DNA of 64,000 nt, from the NCBI GenBank assembly GCA_950295325.1, contig OX485807.1:13047001-13111000 (forward strand), written 5' to 3'. Below, in pieces: positions 48,901 through 59,083 of this stretch; positions within the stretch are counted from its first letter, which is position 1, and each line of letters starts with the position of its first letter. The translations under genes were made by a program, and so were the position numbers. The notes under the pieces are model-generated. The model ran no database searches. It saw only the letters and a list, made by a program, of their open reading frames with translations, and was not told the DNA's origin. This DNA comes from Polytrichum commune. Lineage: Eukaryota > Streptophyta > Polytrichopsida > Polytrichales > Polytrichaceae.

Positions 48901-50742
48901 GTCCAGGCGATGATTGTATTTCCATCCAGAGCGGGTCATCGCGGGTGATGGTGCAAGACATTCAATGTGGTCCTGGTCACGGCATCAGGTAAGTACTTAT
49001 AATATGCTCCTCCAACCTCACATCTGCAACACATCAAACTGAATCTCAACATCTGAAGAGTCTTGAGGCACGTTGGATTTACAAATTGTAGAAAATTGCC
49101 CGAAAATTGTTGCGAATTGTTGATGATCTGTGATCGATTGATTTATGCAGCGTTGGAAGCTTAGGTAAGGGGAAAACAATCGCAACGGTCTGGGGAGTGT
49201 TGGTCAACCGCGTCAATTTCACGCACACCACCAATGGCTTCCGCATCAAAACCTGGCAGGTGAGTAAGGATCGACACTCCCTTCGTGCTTTTTGCACACA
49301 GAAACTTTCTTCGGAGGATGTTAAGGTGTGAGGAGGAGTTCCCCGCCTTTTGGTTGCTTTAAGGTTTAGGGTTTACGGTAGCTTCCATCAGATTGTAGAG
49401 GTCTCCGAAAGCAATTTGTCTCGAAACGATGCGCTTAAATGCTACATTCAAACTTAATAGGCCTGGTTGCCAGTAAATTCCATATTCGTGAAGATTTGGT
49501 TGGGCCTTGTTGGGGCAATCCAAAAAGAACAGTATGCTTGTGTACGTACTCAGCGCACGGTATTCTTTAGTAAAAGGCGAAAGAATAATTCGCTCTGTGC
49601 TGGGCACTAAGCTGCTTGAAGTATTCCTTGGAGAGATGAAGAGAGCTATGTATGATATGCGACCTTAAATCGCCGGCCATTACTATGGGAAATATGGGTT
49701 TTCTGCTTAGAAGATTACTCCTGATTACTTTTACTCCGGTGTCGAAAGCTCTCCACCATTTGGCTTCTCCAATCCTGAACCAGTTCTAAACCCTCAAATC
49801 CTCAACCCTAAACCTTGGTCACATTGTTTTTGGGTCCAGGGAGGGTCAGGGCGTGCACACGGCATGAAGTTTATGAACGCTCGGATGAATCACGTGGAAA
49901 AGCCAGTGGTTATCAATCAATTCTACTGCGATGCTGCCACTCCTTGTGCTAATCAGGTAATGGTCTGGCATTCCGCACAGCTAGCCTTATTACAGCAACT
50001 CCGATGGTCACTGTAAATTCATTCTCTCAATATTCGGCTTTCAAAGCTTTCTGGGCGAAGTCTGCATGCTCATTTCCCACGCAGTAAGTCCATCATATCA
50101 TCATTCTTCATGACACACCCATTACTGAGAGAAAGAGACGACCTTCTAAACAGATTTGACCTCAATTCTTGAGGTTCGGAAGGAGTTGAAAAGGTTGCGT
50201 CTCTCTCAATAATCGATGGGCCATAAAGATTTGAAAAATTATGGGGCCCTTGTGATGGAGTGAGCATGCCCACATATTCTTCAATCCACAAGGCTCACAT
50301 ACTTTTCGAATCGTTACAGAAATCTGATTATTCAGAGATTAATTTTCCAGTGACCACAGGATAGGAGTTGCTATTACAGCATTTTTGAATTGGGTTATGA
50401 TCAAGAAAATGACTGCATGTACTCACCGCCACATTCTTATGTCTTCGGATTAATTTTTTTTTAACCTGGCTGCAGACGTCGGCGGTTGCTGTTTCCGAAG
50501 TCATCTTCACAAACATCACAGGGACGTCGGCCACAACCACGGGTGTAGACATCGAGTGTAGTGACAGTGTGCCTTGCAGAAATGTGGTGCTGCAGAACAT
50601 CAACTTGAGATTAGATTCCGGTCCCAAGATTCCTGCATATTCTACCTGTCGGAATGTCTACGGGTTTACATCGCACCTCAACAATTCCATGAGCTGTGCC
50701 CTCCTGTCACACCCAATTGCAGATTATAATTACCAACCTTGA
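45952..50742 (+). CDS. Polygalacturonase, GH28 family (9 exons)
   Basis: Secreted pectin-degrading enzyme that hydrolyses alpha-1,4-galacturonan in the cell wall. Exons: 45952-46353, 46763-46891, 47200-47364, 48183-48215, 48519-48726, 48907-48988, 49151-49259, 49840-49956, 50476-50742. Phases agree and give 503 aa. An N-terminal hydrophobic stretch ([16 protein letters not shown]) fits a signal peptide; the second ATG at 46036 may be the true start. The plant GH28 opening [18 protein letters not shown] is followed by [11 protein letters not shown] and WWGQAC. All catalytic motifs are intact: NTD near 291-293, DD at 314-315, GHG around His337 and RIK at 371-373. One microexon encodes 11 residues ([11 protein letters not shown]) and supplies the second Cys after WWGQAC. 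The exon 3 donor is weak (AAT|GTCTGT). The gene converges with FRO. Pieces of a second copy lie at 55.2-57.4 kb. Confidence 0.94.
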
Positions 50743-51926
50743 ACTGATCAAGAGGAAAGTAGAAAGGCATGCAGAAGTGATTTTGTTTTGAAATTTGCAT
50801 GGTGCAAAACATCATCAACATCACATCTACTAAGAGGTAGTTATCAATGTAAGTAGCTTATGTAGGTAGATGACCTCTCCAAGATAAATTCCCCATAAAA
50901 TTCATGTTACCAAGTACTTAGACATGCACCAACCAGTGATGAGATTCGGAAGTGCTGGTCAACTTAGATTAGAGCACTGGCGCCGCAGCATCACTGCAAT
51001 CTATGAATAATGACATGATCTTTCTGTTAATGTTAGAAAATCATCTCGAGCAACCACCTCCATACATGATTAACCGACTCCTTGCATATTTGTGAGAGTT
51101 TGAGTAACCCAAAAGGTTGCATCCCTCAATTCCAAGCACAAGACTGTTCCTTGGCTTCGGACAAGCCTTGTTCTCCGACATTAATGTATCTTTGAACAGA
51201 TCCACTTGCAAATTTGAAGGCACAAAGTATATCGATGCTAGTGGCAGAATCGAAGAGAGCCATGGATAAGACAATCTCTAATTCCCTAGCTGGACACAGA
51301 ATTCCACACATCAGGGCTCTAGAACATAATCAGTGTTGGTCTGGTATACAGGTGAATGGATGGTATCGATAATCGACATCAATAATGTATAGAAAAACCT
51401 GCGCGTGGGTATTAAAATTGTCACACCAGTCAACTATTGATAATTGATGGGTATGTCAAGGTGAGAGAATTCTGTCTAACCCGAGTTTGAATGATACTAG
51501 GATGATTTTACTTAGGTAGCAAGGATTTGCGTGGCATGTAGACTCGAATGGTAGTGAAATAATAATAATAAACATTCAAAAACCCATACCTTACTGGTAT
51601 CAAAAATTGTGAAACTATGGAAAAAAGCAGATATCAGTCCAACACTGTACATAACCTTGCCATTGGTTCCCACCTCCCCTGCTCGTGGAAGAATCAGATT
51701 TGTCATTCCTTCAATACCCAAGCAGTGTGCGAGTTTTTGGGCAGAGTTTTTGGGCAAAATGTCTGAATTTCTTGCAACTGTCCATCTCTGAGACTGGAAT
51801 GTAGGATTCAACAAACTTGCAACAAGACTGCTAAAAATCCAGACTGCTGCAAGAAGAGTCGGAATGTCATTGTGATTACTAAGGCTTACAATGTGCACAG
51901 AGTGAAACACTTACAATGTACACAGT
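50743..51926. other. Convergent intergenic region between polygalacturonase and FRO
   Basis: The left part should contain the polygalacturonase 3' UTR, whose first bases after the stop recur at 55384-55465. The segment 51205-51300 recurs at about 57289-57400. A unit at 51600-51840 belongs to the repeat family upstream of the CHR gene. No other gene was recognised. Confidence 0.6.
51600..51840 (+). repeat. Isolated unit of the CHR-upstream repeat family
   Basis: CATAACCTTGCCATT, TCGTGGAAGA, AAGCAGTGTGCGAGTTTTTG, GCAGAGT, CCATCTCTGAGAC and GGATTCAACAAA occur in the same order and spacing as the units at 62235-63170. It overlaps the probable 3' end of FRO transcripts. Confidence 0.75.
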
Positions 51927-54900
51927 CTACAGAGAGAAACTAACTGAATGATAATTAAAGATTTGTGCACTCAAAGTAGCCCGCAAACCCGACCGCCTTT
52001 GACACTCCTTTGCCACGCTACTTTGGAGCCCCTCTGGGCCAGAAACCAGAACACCGACATCGTCTTGTCCAAATTCCATTTGAATCAGGTCAAACTCGCG
52101 TGAAAATTGGGGACGTGCCAACATGAACTTTTCGGCCATATCATACAAGGTTGGATGCCCGCCCTCCACATCATCACAAAGCTTGTTTTCATTTAAGGAC
52201 ACCGCAGCCGCTTGAGCTTGGGCGGCGATCATCTTCTTCTCCTTGTGGGTGCAATGGCGGGTCCAACACAACAGCACGGCGGTCCCGGAGCCCACAATAC
52301 CCACAAACATGCTCACAAACATGAGGCTAACTTGAACCCATTGGGAGTATGGATTTCGGTGCACTACATTTAAGATTCCAAACATCACAACCGTCACGCA
52401 CATTGTAATAAGAATCATCCAAAACATCCACAAGTTGCCTCCGGTTCCCGCGACCGGCCGAACGCGATTAATGTTGGTTGGAATCTGTGAATTGGTTGTT
52501 GGTAGCACCTGGGGATCAATGTCCTGTATGATAAACAAGGAGCATTGGCAAAATAAGGACCGGCTTCTTTAAAGAATGCGATTTGATACTTAGAGTAATC
52601 CTATATTTCAACTAGAAATCTGGTCGAGAATTGCTTGATGTGCATATAACTTAATACATTTCACGTTCGGTAAGTTTTTGGTGTATGTTTGGAGTTGGAG
52701 TGTAAGTTTGAACTAAGAACATTCTATATCAATTCATTGGGGGCCGAACTCATATTAACACAAATGAGATTGCCGCTCCCAATGAACCGATATTGAATGT
52801 TCGTCGTTCAAACCTCCACATCAACTTTAAGCTTACACAAAAACTTATTAAACATGGATAGTATTGTATGCAAAACAACCAACTCTTGATCAAATCTTTA
52901 ATTGAATTGATTGGTACCTCTAATGAAAGGAAAAAGAAGAAGAAAAAATGCATAATGAAAGAAAATGAATTTACCTGATTTGTAGTGTCATCAACAAATA
53001 TTTTATTGTTTTGTATCTGAGTCACATATACCCTCACGCGGATTTGACAATTGCAGGACTTGTAATTGCTAGAAATTAAACTTGGCAAAACTTGGCGAAG
53101 GATGTTGAGTTCGGATTCAGAGCGCACGGCCCATATCAACACAATGTTCTTGGGCAGCCGTTCTTCTTTGTCGTTGGTGGCCGGAACACCATACCGGTGC
53201 AGAATGTCTCGGATGATAGCCATGAATGGTGTAATTCCAATGCCGCCCGCAATGAGCACCAACGTCTTGTAGTTTAGATAATATTCAGATTCGTGGCCGT
53301 ATGGACCTTCAGCAATGATTCCCATCGAAAACGGACACCTTTTTTGAGCAGAAGTTTTTGCCACATCTACAACGTGAGCAGCGACTTGGGTTGTCCATGA
53401 GCTCCTCCTATATAAGAATAAGTGGGGGAGGGGGGGGGGGGACATCATAATAAATTAAGGTATCACAGAAGATGAACAAATTAATTGAGAACAAGATTGA
53501 ACAAGTTTTTAAAAGAAAACACAACAACAAAGTTTCAAATTTTTGACAAGGAGTTCATTTTTGAGATAGCCATCTTTTGACTAAAGTTAAACATCTCATC
53601 TTCATTTCATCAGAATTGGATCGTTTAACTAGTATCACTTGAACACTCATCAAACATACATTCAAATTATTAAAACTTAAGGCCGAACTCCCTACTACAA
53701 CATGAGCTTTTGAGAGACTTTAAGGGTAATTCCAACGACAAAGCAACCTATATATGTATATATATAGAGAGAGAGAGCTAATTATAGTACCTGAGTTGTT
53801 CGGCCGGGCTTATAACTCCTTTGATGTAGATGGTCATCTCCTCAGTGCCATCCCGAGCACTCGATGCCACACTGAACGGGTGCCATTGAAGATGGGAGAC
53901 GCCAGGCACGTTCAAAAACATAAAACTTAGGGCGTCATATATTAAAGTCGGGGACCTTGGAACTTTGAGCTCGATTATTCCGTCGGAAGACACGCGTGCA
54001 TGAGACACGCGAATCAATCGACTCGATTGCCAACACCGCATGAAGCGCTCGAGGAAGAACAAGAACACGGCCCCCATGGCATAGCCGGCCGTTTTCACCC
54101 CAACATGGTAACAGAAGGCAGCGAAAAACACGACGTAAAGTTGGTGCGAGTAGTAAAAAAAGTTGAAATGGCGTCGCCGGATCACCGGTAACGATGTGAT
54201 CACCATGTAGACGGCGACGAGCAAGGCAATGAGTCCGGGAAGCACGAGCACTCCCCCGGCTGGGGCGGTGATGGAAATCAAGCGGTGCCAAGTGTGTTTT
54301 TGAGCGTAGACTCCGATAAACGTGCCTCCATGGCCTACAAGGACCGCAAAGAGGAGGTATCCTACCCACTTGTGGTATTTCACAGCTTGCTCAAACGGTA
54401 GGCCGAGCATGCGCAAAATCGGCGAGTTTCTTGTCACCGGGAGGAAGAGGAGCATGATGAGTATGACTGAGACCCGACCCAACATCGTTCCCGCTTGTGC
54501 TGCCTTCGCCACCGCTTTCTCTGCGCCGGTGGTATGAACACCTGCATCGATCAATTTCACCTGGGGCGAGTACCATGAATAGAAAAGCCAGACGACCAAA
54601 ACCAGTGTGCTTGTAATTGCGGCGACGTCAATTACGGCCACCACCCCGAACACGCGGTTGATGAATACTGGCCGCGTCCACAACATTCGCCACGTGCGAG
54701 AAGCTCGCGAGCTAGAGTAATTGCTGCTTGATGATGAGGAGGAAGAGGAGGTCGACGATTTTTTCAGGAGATGCAAATGCAACGTCCCCAGAAGCGCGAG
54801 AGCTACAACAGGGCATGCATATAATATGTAAACTCCGGCCGTGTTGCCTAACGTTTTCGTGTGCGATGATACGAGTGTTTCATATCCCCAACCAGCCGTC

Positions 54901-55013
54901 GTGGGAGTGAAGAACCATAAGAACGTGAAGTATATGAGTATCGTCCACGTCAAAGCAGACACGACAAGTTTCATCATCGTAGTACTCGTGATCATTTTTA
55001 TCGCAGTCGCCAT
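51927..55013 (-). CDS. Ferric reductase oxidase (FRO family), three exons
   Basis: Membrane flavocytochrome that passes electrons from NAD(P)H through FAD and haem to extracytosolic Fe(III) or Cu(II). Exons 55013-53791, 53407-52975 and 52523-51927 join in phase to 750 aa, normal for the family. Residues 10-330 hold many hydrophobic helices. The paired haem ligands fit His214/His228 (YHKW, GHGG) and His290/His303 (SHQL, YHVG). HPFSVASS near 378 is the FAD-binding site. AEGPYG and LIAGGIGITPFMA form the NAD(P)H site, with IWAVRSESEL following. Two further hydrophobic spans lie in exon 3, and GVLVSGPEGLQ plus the FNYHSVSFSL end are typical of plant FROs. A serine run (12 of 13 residues, near 87-99) sits in a loop. 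The ATG at 55013 is used because the in-frame codon at 55070 is GTG. Only three exons is few compared with flowering-plant FROs. Confidence 0.95.
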
Positions 55014-55115
55014 CTTGGTGCACAATGCCTTCTCCACCGATTCTGAGTCCCTTAAGTAGGACACTGTCACCTTGAGTGTTGTGCCTTATGGTAGGAAAAA
55101 AAACCAGTTTGGAAA

Positions 55116-55125
55116 TTTAAATATA
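55116..55125 (-). promoter_or_regulatory. Possible TATA box of the FRO gene
   Basis: On the minus strand the sequence reads TATATTTAAA, about 105 bases before the FRO ATG. Position and composition fit a TATA element giving a 5' UTR of roughly 70 bases. There is no other support. Confidence 0.35.
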
Positions 55126-55244
55126 GTAGCCTAATTTTCAAAATGTAAAAGAATTGGCAAACTTCTGTTCAGAATAGAGAGAACCTGGAGTCCACTTTTT
55201 AACTTCTACTTTTGGATGACCGGATGCTTTACGTTCCAACTAAA

Positions 55245-55465
55245 CTTTTCCGCAAGACCACTCTTTGTGCAAATCAGGTAAAGGTTGGCAATCCGCAAAT
55301 TTCACCCCTCAGAATGTGTACAGGTTTACATGGAAGTTCAACAAAGGCCATGTCACACCCCAATTGCAGATTACCAACCTTGAACTGATCAAGAGGAAAA
55401 GTCAAAAGTCATGCAGAACTGATGCTGTTTTGAAATTCACATGGTGCAAAACATCATCATCACAA
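55245..55465 (+). pseudogene. Polygalacturonase fragment: exon 8 end plus exon 9 end and 3' UTR
   Basis: CCACTCTTTGTGCAAATCAGGTAA matches the exon 8 end and donor at 49939-49961. AATGTGTACAGGTTTACAT, CCAATTGCAGATTA and CCAACCTTGAACTGATCAAG match the end of exon 9 and the sequence after the stop at 50653-50755, continuing into the 3' UTR (GGTGCAAAACATCATCA). Most of exon 9 and the intron before it are missing. It cannot encode an enzyme. Confidence 0.85.
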
Positions 55466-55488
55466 TATCCATGTAGTTTCAATTTGAG

Positions 55489-55636
55489 TCCACTTTTATT
55501 ATATTCAGTGTCATTTACTGTTTGGAGGTACTGAATGCTATATCTTTTTACTGTATACTGTATCTCATATTTGACCAACAAATGTCAAATTGGTTGTTAT
55601 AGAGCATTAACATATAAATATCATATTTAGTGTAGT
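55489..55636. mobile_element. MITE, TTTAGTGTCAC family, short copy
   Basis: The left end ATTCAGTGTCATTTACTGTTTGG and following ATGCTATATCTTTTTACTGTAT, and the right end AACATATAAATATCATATTTAGTG, match the family best seen at 38519-38740. This copy is about 148 bp. It sits directly behind the polygalacturonase fragment. Confidence 0.6.
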
Positions 55637-55850
55637 AATCTCACAAAGCATAACATGTCCTAATTCTTGGACTCCATGATATATGGATTGTACGGCTGCA
55701 GTTATAGGTAGTTGATCTCTTTAACCCTCAAAAGGCCCTAGAGACCACATTGTGGTTGTCATATCATTCTATAAAATAATGTTAAGCAAGTGCGTGAAAG
55801 TGTTAGTTAGAAAACACATCAATCCAATGAACGGGGAGAGCCGACCGCTA

Positions 55851-56060
55851 CATTGTTTAGTCTAATTAGTGTGGGTTATCATTTGGAGTTGCTATAACAT
55901 TTTATCGAGAGTATCAAATTTTACCCAAGTAATATAAGTAGTTAGTATGCACACCGAAAAATATGATGTAATTTAGTTGGTACAAAATGATAATGTCAAT
56001 TAAAAGTTATAGCAGCACGTAACTCTGAATGACAACCCACACGAATTAGACAAAACAATG
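55851..56060. mobile_element. TA-flanked MITE (Tc1/mariner-like)
   Basis: The left end CATTGTTTAGTCTAATTAG and following TGTGGGTTATCATTTGGAGTT are inverted at the right end AACTCTGAATGACAACCCAC to AATTAGACAAAACAATG. TA lies outside each end. It is about 210 bp with no ORF. Confidence 0.7.
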
Positions 56061-56079
56061 TAGTTACAGGTTGAGTTTG

Positions 56080-56265
56080 AGAATCAACCAGTTGAAGATC
56101 AAGAACTTCAGGATAATTACTGATCATAATTACTTAGAAGAATCTATGGATATACCTCTAGTTATTAAAGGAAATTCAGAACATCACAACATGTAACTGG
56201 TTGGACTTGGAAATAGTAGGATTTTGACTGATTATGCCCAAAAATCTCCCCAGACACTGCAGCAA
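56080..56265 (+). repeat. Dispersed repeat shared with 32780-33000
   Basis: AACCAGTTGAAG, ACATCACAACATGTAACTGG, TTGGACTTGGAAATAGTAGGA and GATTATGCCCAAAAATCTCC match 32780-32990 in order. In both places an adjacent sequence relates to the 55851 element family. Confidence 0.7.
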
Positions 56266-56384
56266 TCTCATGTCCTTTTATTAATCTAACTTGGAAATCA
56301 TGTTGAGCAATGACCTAACTTACATACATGCGTGGTGGCAGTGAGGTAGGCTTCATAACCTGTTCACAAGATTAGTTGTTCCCT

Positions 56385-57262
56385 AAGGTTTAGGGTTTAG
56401 GATAGCCTCCATCAAATAGTAAATTTGCACAGAAGAAATGTGTTGCACAAAGATGCACACAAAGTGATGTGTCCCACAAAGATGCACACAAGTGTTAGGG
56501 CCACTTCACACACTAGACCGAGGGCCCGTGACCATTGGTGGAAAAGGCGGAGCCGGTCCAAGTTTGCTTCACACTACGCTTGAGGGACCAACAGAGTAAG
56601 TGAATGCAAGATGGATGTAAAGCCTAGATGGATTCCTATATGGCATCAAATGGATCATGTTTCATGGTCACTTGAATTATTTCCAAAAACCATCTCTTGG
56701 AGGTAAGTTTAACACATTAACCCGGGAGACCATGGTACTCCAAATCTCACAACCATTGAATCAATATATTTTACCATGCGTGAGGACCCTATATGAGTAG
56801 AAATTCATTGAAATAGCATTTGGTTGAGGGCCCGGTCACATATGGCGTCACACTACACTTGAGGGCCCGTGACCGCACTACAGGATTTTGGAAGTGTCAC
56901 TGGATGGCCTTGGCACACTTCTTTTGGGCTCTCACAATTTCACGGTCACGGCTCTTGGCTCGTGTGTGAAGTGGCCCTTAGATTGGAACTTACTGGATTG
57001 AGGATTCAGAAAATTCCTCCAAGTTCTGTATCTTTGCTTGGGCCCTTTTGGGGCAATCCAAAAAGAAGAGCATGCTCGTGTCTGTACCCAGCGCACGGTA
57101 TTCTTTAGTAAAAGGCGAAAGAATAGTTCGCATTGCACTAGGCACCAAGCTGCTTGGTGTGTTGAAGGAGAGATGAAGGGGCTATGTATGATATGAGGGC
57201 TAAACTCGCTGGTTATTATTATGGGAAATATGGAATAGCTGCTTAGAAGATTAAGCAAGGTT
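56385..57262 (+). pseudogene. Polygalacturonase intron 7 copy, split by a MITE
   Basis: The first part, 56385-56440 (AGGTTTAGGGTTTAGGATAG, CCATCA), matches 49361-49400. The main part, 57035-57262 (GGGGCAATCCAAAAAGAA, CAGCGCACGGTATTCTTTAG, TAAAAGGCGAAAGAAT, GAGATGAAG, TATGTATGATATG), matches 49515-49715. A MITE lies between them at 56498-56977. No exon sequence is kept. Confidence 0.8.
56498..56977. mobile_element. PIF/Harbinger-type MITE, single intact copy
   Basis: The ends are GGGCCACTTCACAC and GTGTGAAGTGGCCC, with TTA at 56495-56497 and 56978-56980. It is the uninterrupted 480-bp relative, in reverse orientation, of the outer element at 22652-23754. It proves what that element looked like before the second insertion. 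Confidence 0.9.
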
Positions 57263-57288
57263 GTGGATTTGATCTAGCAGCACAGGAA

Positions 57289-57400
57289 ACTCGACATGCA
57301 GATTTCAAGGCACCACGTAAATCGATGATGCCAGTGGCAGATCCAAAGAGAGTTATGGATGAGACAATCCCTAACTCCCTAGTTGCACAACCTCGTTGGA
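57289..57400 (+). repeat. Copy of the polygalacturonase 3' flank
   Basis: TGCAGATTTCAAGGCACCACG, ATCGATGATGCCAGTGGCAGA, CAAAGAGAGTTATGGATGAG and ACAATCCCTAACTCCCTAG match 51208-51295. It completes the set of fragments from a second polygalacturonase locus. Confidence 0.75.
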
Positions 57401-59083
57401 ACTGGAACATCTAGATTTGGTTTCCTTTCTTGAATCCCAACTTATTTCTCAAGTTTGTTGAAATATGCAACAGATGGAATGGTAATGGTAATGGTCACGA
57501 ATTCCAAGTGCGTGAGAGAGTGTTAGGCGTAGTTTGTTGGGTCTGTAATGCATTGAGGTTGACATGATTATGGAATGCTGAACCCATCATCGGCAGATTG
57601 GACATGGATCTTCATTTCCCCCTCCCCCTGTGGAAACGACAAGGTTTGAAGATGAAATTGCTGTCGACCAAATGTGACCTGATATTGTGATTTGCAGTCA
57701 AAATGTTCGGGTGTGTCAGCAGGTTAGACAGTGGAGACTGCCGCATAACCCTAATTTCTGCACACAATTAACAATGTGTTGGGTTAAGTTGATCAGAGAT
57801 CTCATGGCTACCTGCACAGTCCTACGCAATTTTCTAGGGTGTGACATTTTAGGTGAAGGATCTGCAGTTAGTAGTTTTCCTCAGCCTCACAAAAACAGAA
57901 GGATTGATTTAGTGCAACAGCCCGAAGATTTGTGCCTACTACAACAAAGGAATCGGCCGTATACAACATGAAATCAGGTCCATTTTCTGTATATGTGATG
58001 GGCCGCCGTCGGCTAAATTCAAAACGGGAAATGCTGATAAGTGCACTCTTCTTTAGTTATTTGAAAATCTTCTGACCAATATGGGGGCTTATCAGTTTGC
58101 TGCTAAAAGCTTACTCTAGATTGTGTATGGGAAGGTTATGCAATTGAAACTGCCAATCCTGTGAGGCTGAACGTAGAATTCAACACGAGTGCAATGTGTG
58201 TAGCGCAACCCATCCATAAACTGCAGTCATGGAGAATAGTTGATGTTCATATAAGTACTTCTGAGTGTCTCGTAAATCTACCGTCTACCGTCCTCTTCTA
58301 CTCAGACACAATAACTCTGTTTTTAGATACAAATGGACAAGCTCTTATCACGAACTGAACAAAAAATATACGACATCTACAATTTGTGGTCAAAATAGTA
58401 ATGTAAAACTTCTCATTCTAGGACATTGGTGTGCTAGGCCGTTTTAGCTTTTGGTCGGAACGCTTCTGTAACAGCTGAGATTAATTCCTCATGTTGTCAG
58501 CGTACAACCAAAGGATCTCTTAAACTACAAGCAATTCAACTTGATTGCAAGTGATTTCCACAGCATTCAACAGTACTCCAATGTCAGGCTAGAGGGACTT
58601 CGATAAGAAAAAATTAATTTCAACCTATTGATACTAGAACCTCTTATACAGGCAACCATTTCGCTTGGATGATGGTGGGTGGAGAGAGTCCACCTACAGA
58701 ATGCGAGACTCCCTGACGAAAGTGCATCACATGGACATTAAGAAATGTGCCTCACATTCGACCTCAGGAAATGGTTGAAAATTGTTGTCTCGACGTCAAA
58801 CAACCACCTTTGAAGTATCATCGGCGTACTTCGCTATGCAACTCACAACAAAATCTGCAAAACAGAAAATCTCACAAATTGTCCGTTAGGTGAGGTATCT
58901 CTCCAAGTCGTAGATCTAAAAGGGAGGATTTCTCCGAAGTCCATAAATAGAATAGACTATCTTCACACATATCTTTGACTTGATGAGACCACATTTAATA
59001 ACACGGTTTGCATCTGTAATCATGGTCCAAAATGTAGGAGGAACTTTTTGACGCTGTAAAGAATTTTGAGGGACCCAAAAAAT
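57401..59083. other. Intergenic, 3' side of the CHR gene
   Basis: A short match near 57700 (AAATGTTCGGGTGTGTCAGCAGG) weakly resembles polygalacturonase exon 5 near 48540. An open frame at 58161-58358 has no recognised content. No gene is called. The CHR 3' UTR should lie just below 59084. Confidence 0.45.

Noticed and set aside
55014-55070. Longer N-terminus for FRO
   Set aside because: It begins with GTG. The ATG at 55013 fits the usual short FRO N-terminus before the first helix.
58161-58358. Open frame as a polygalacturonase remnant
   Set aside because: Similarity to the nearby gene could not be seen beyond a few residues.
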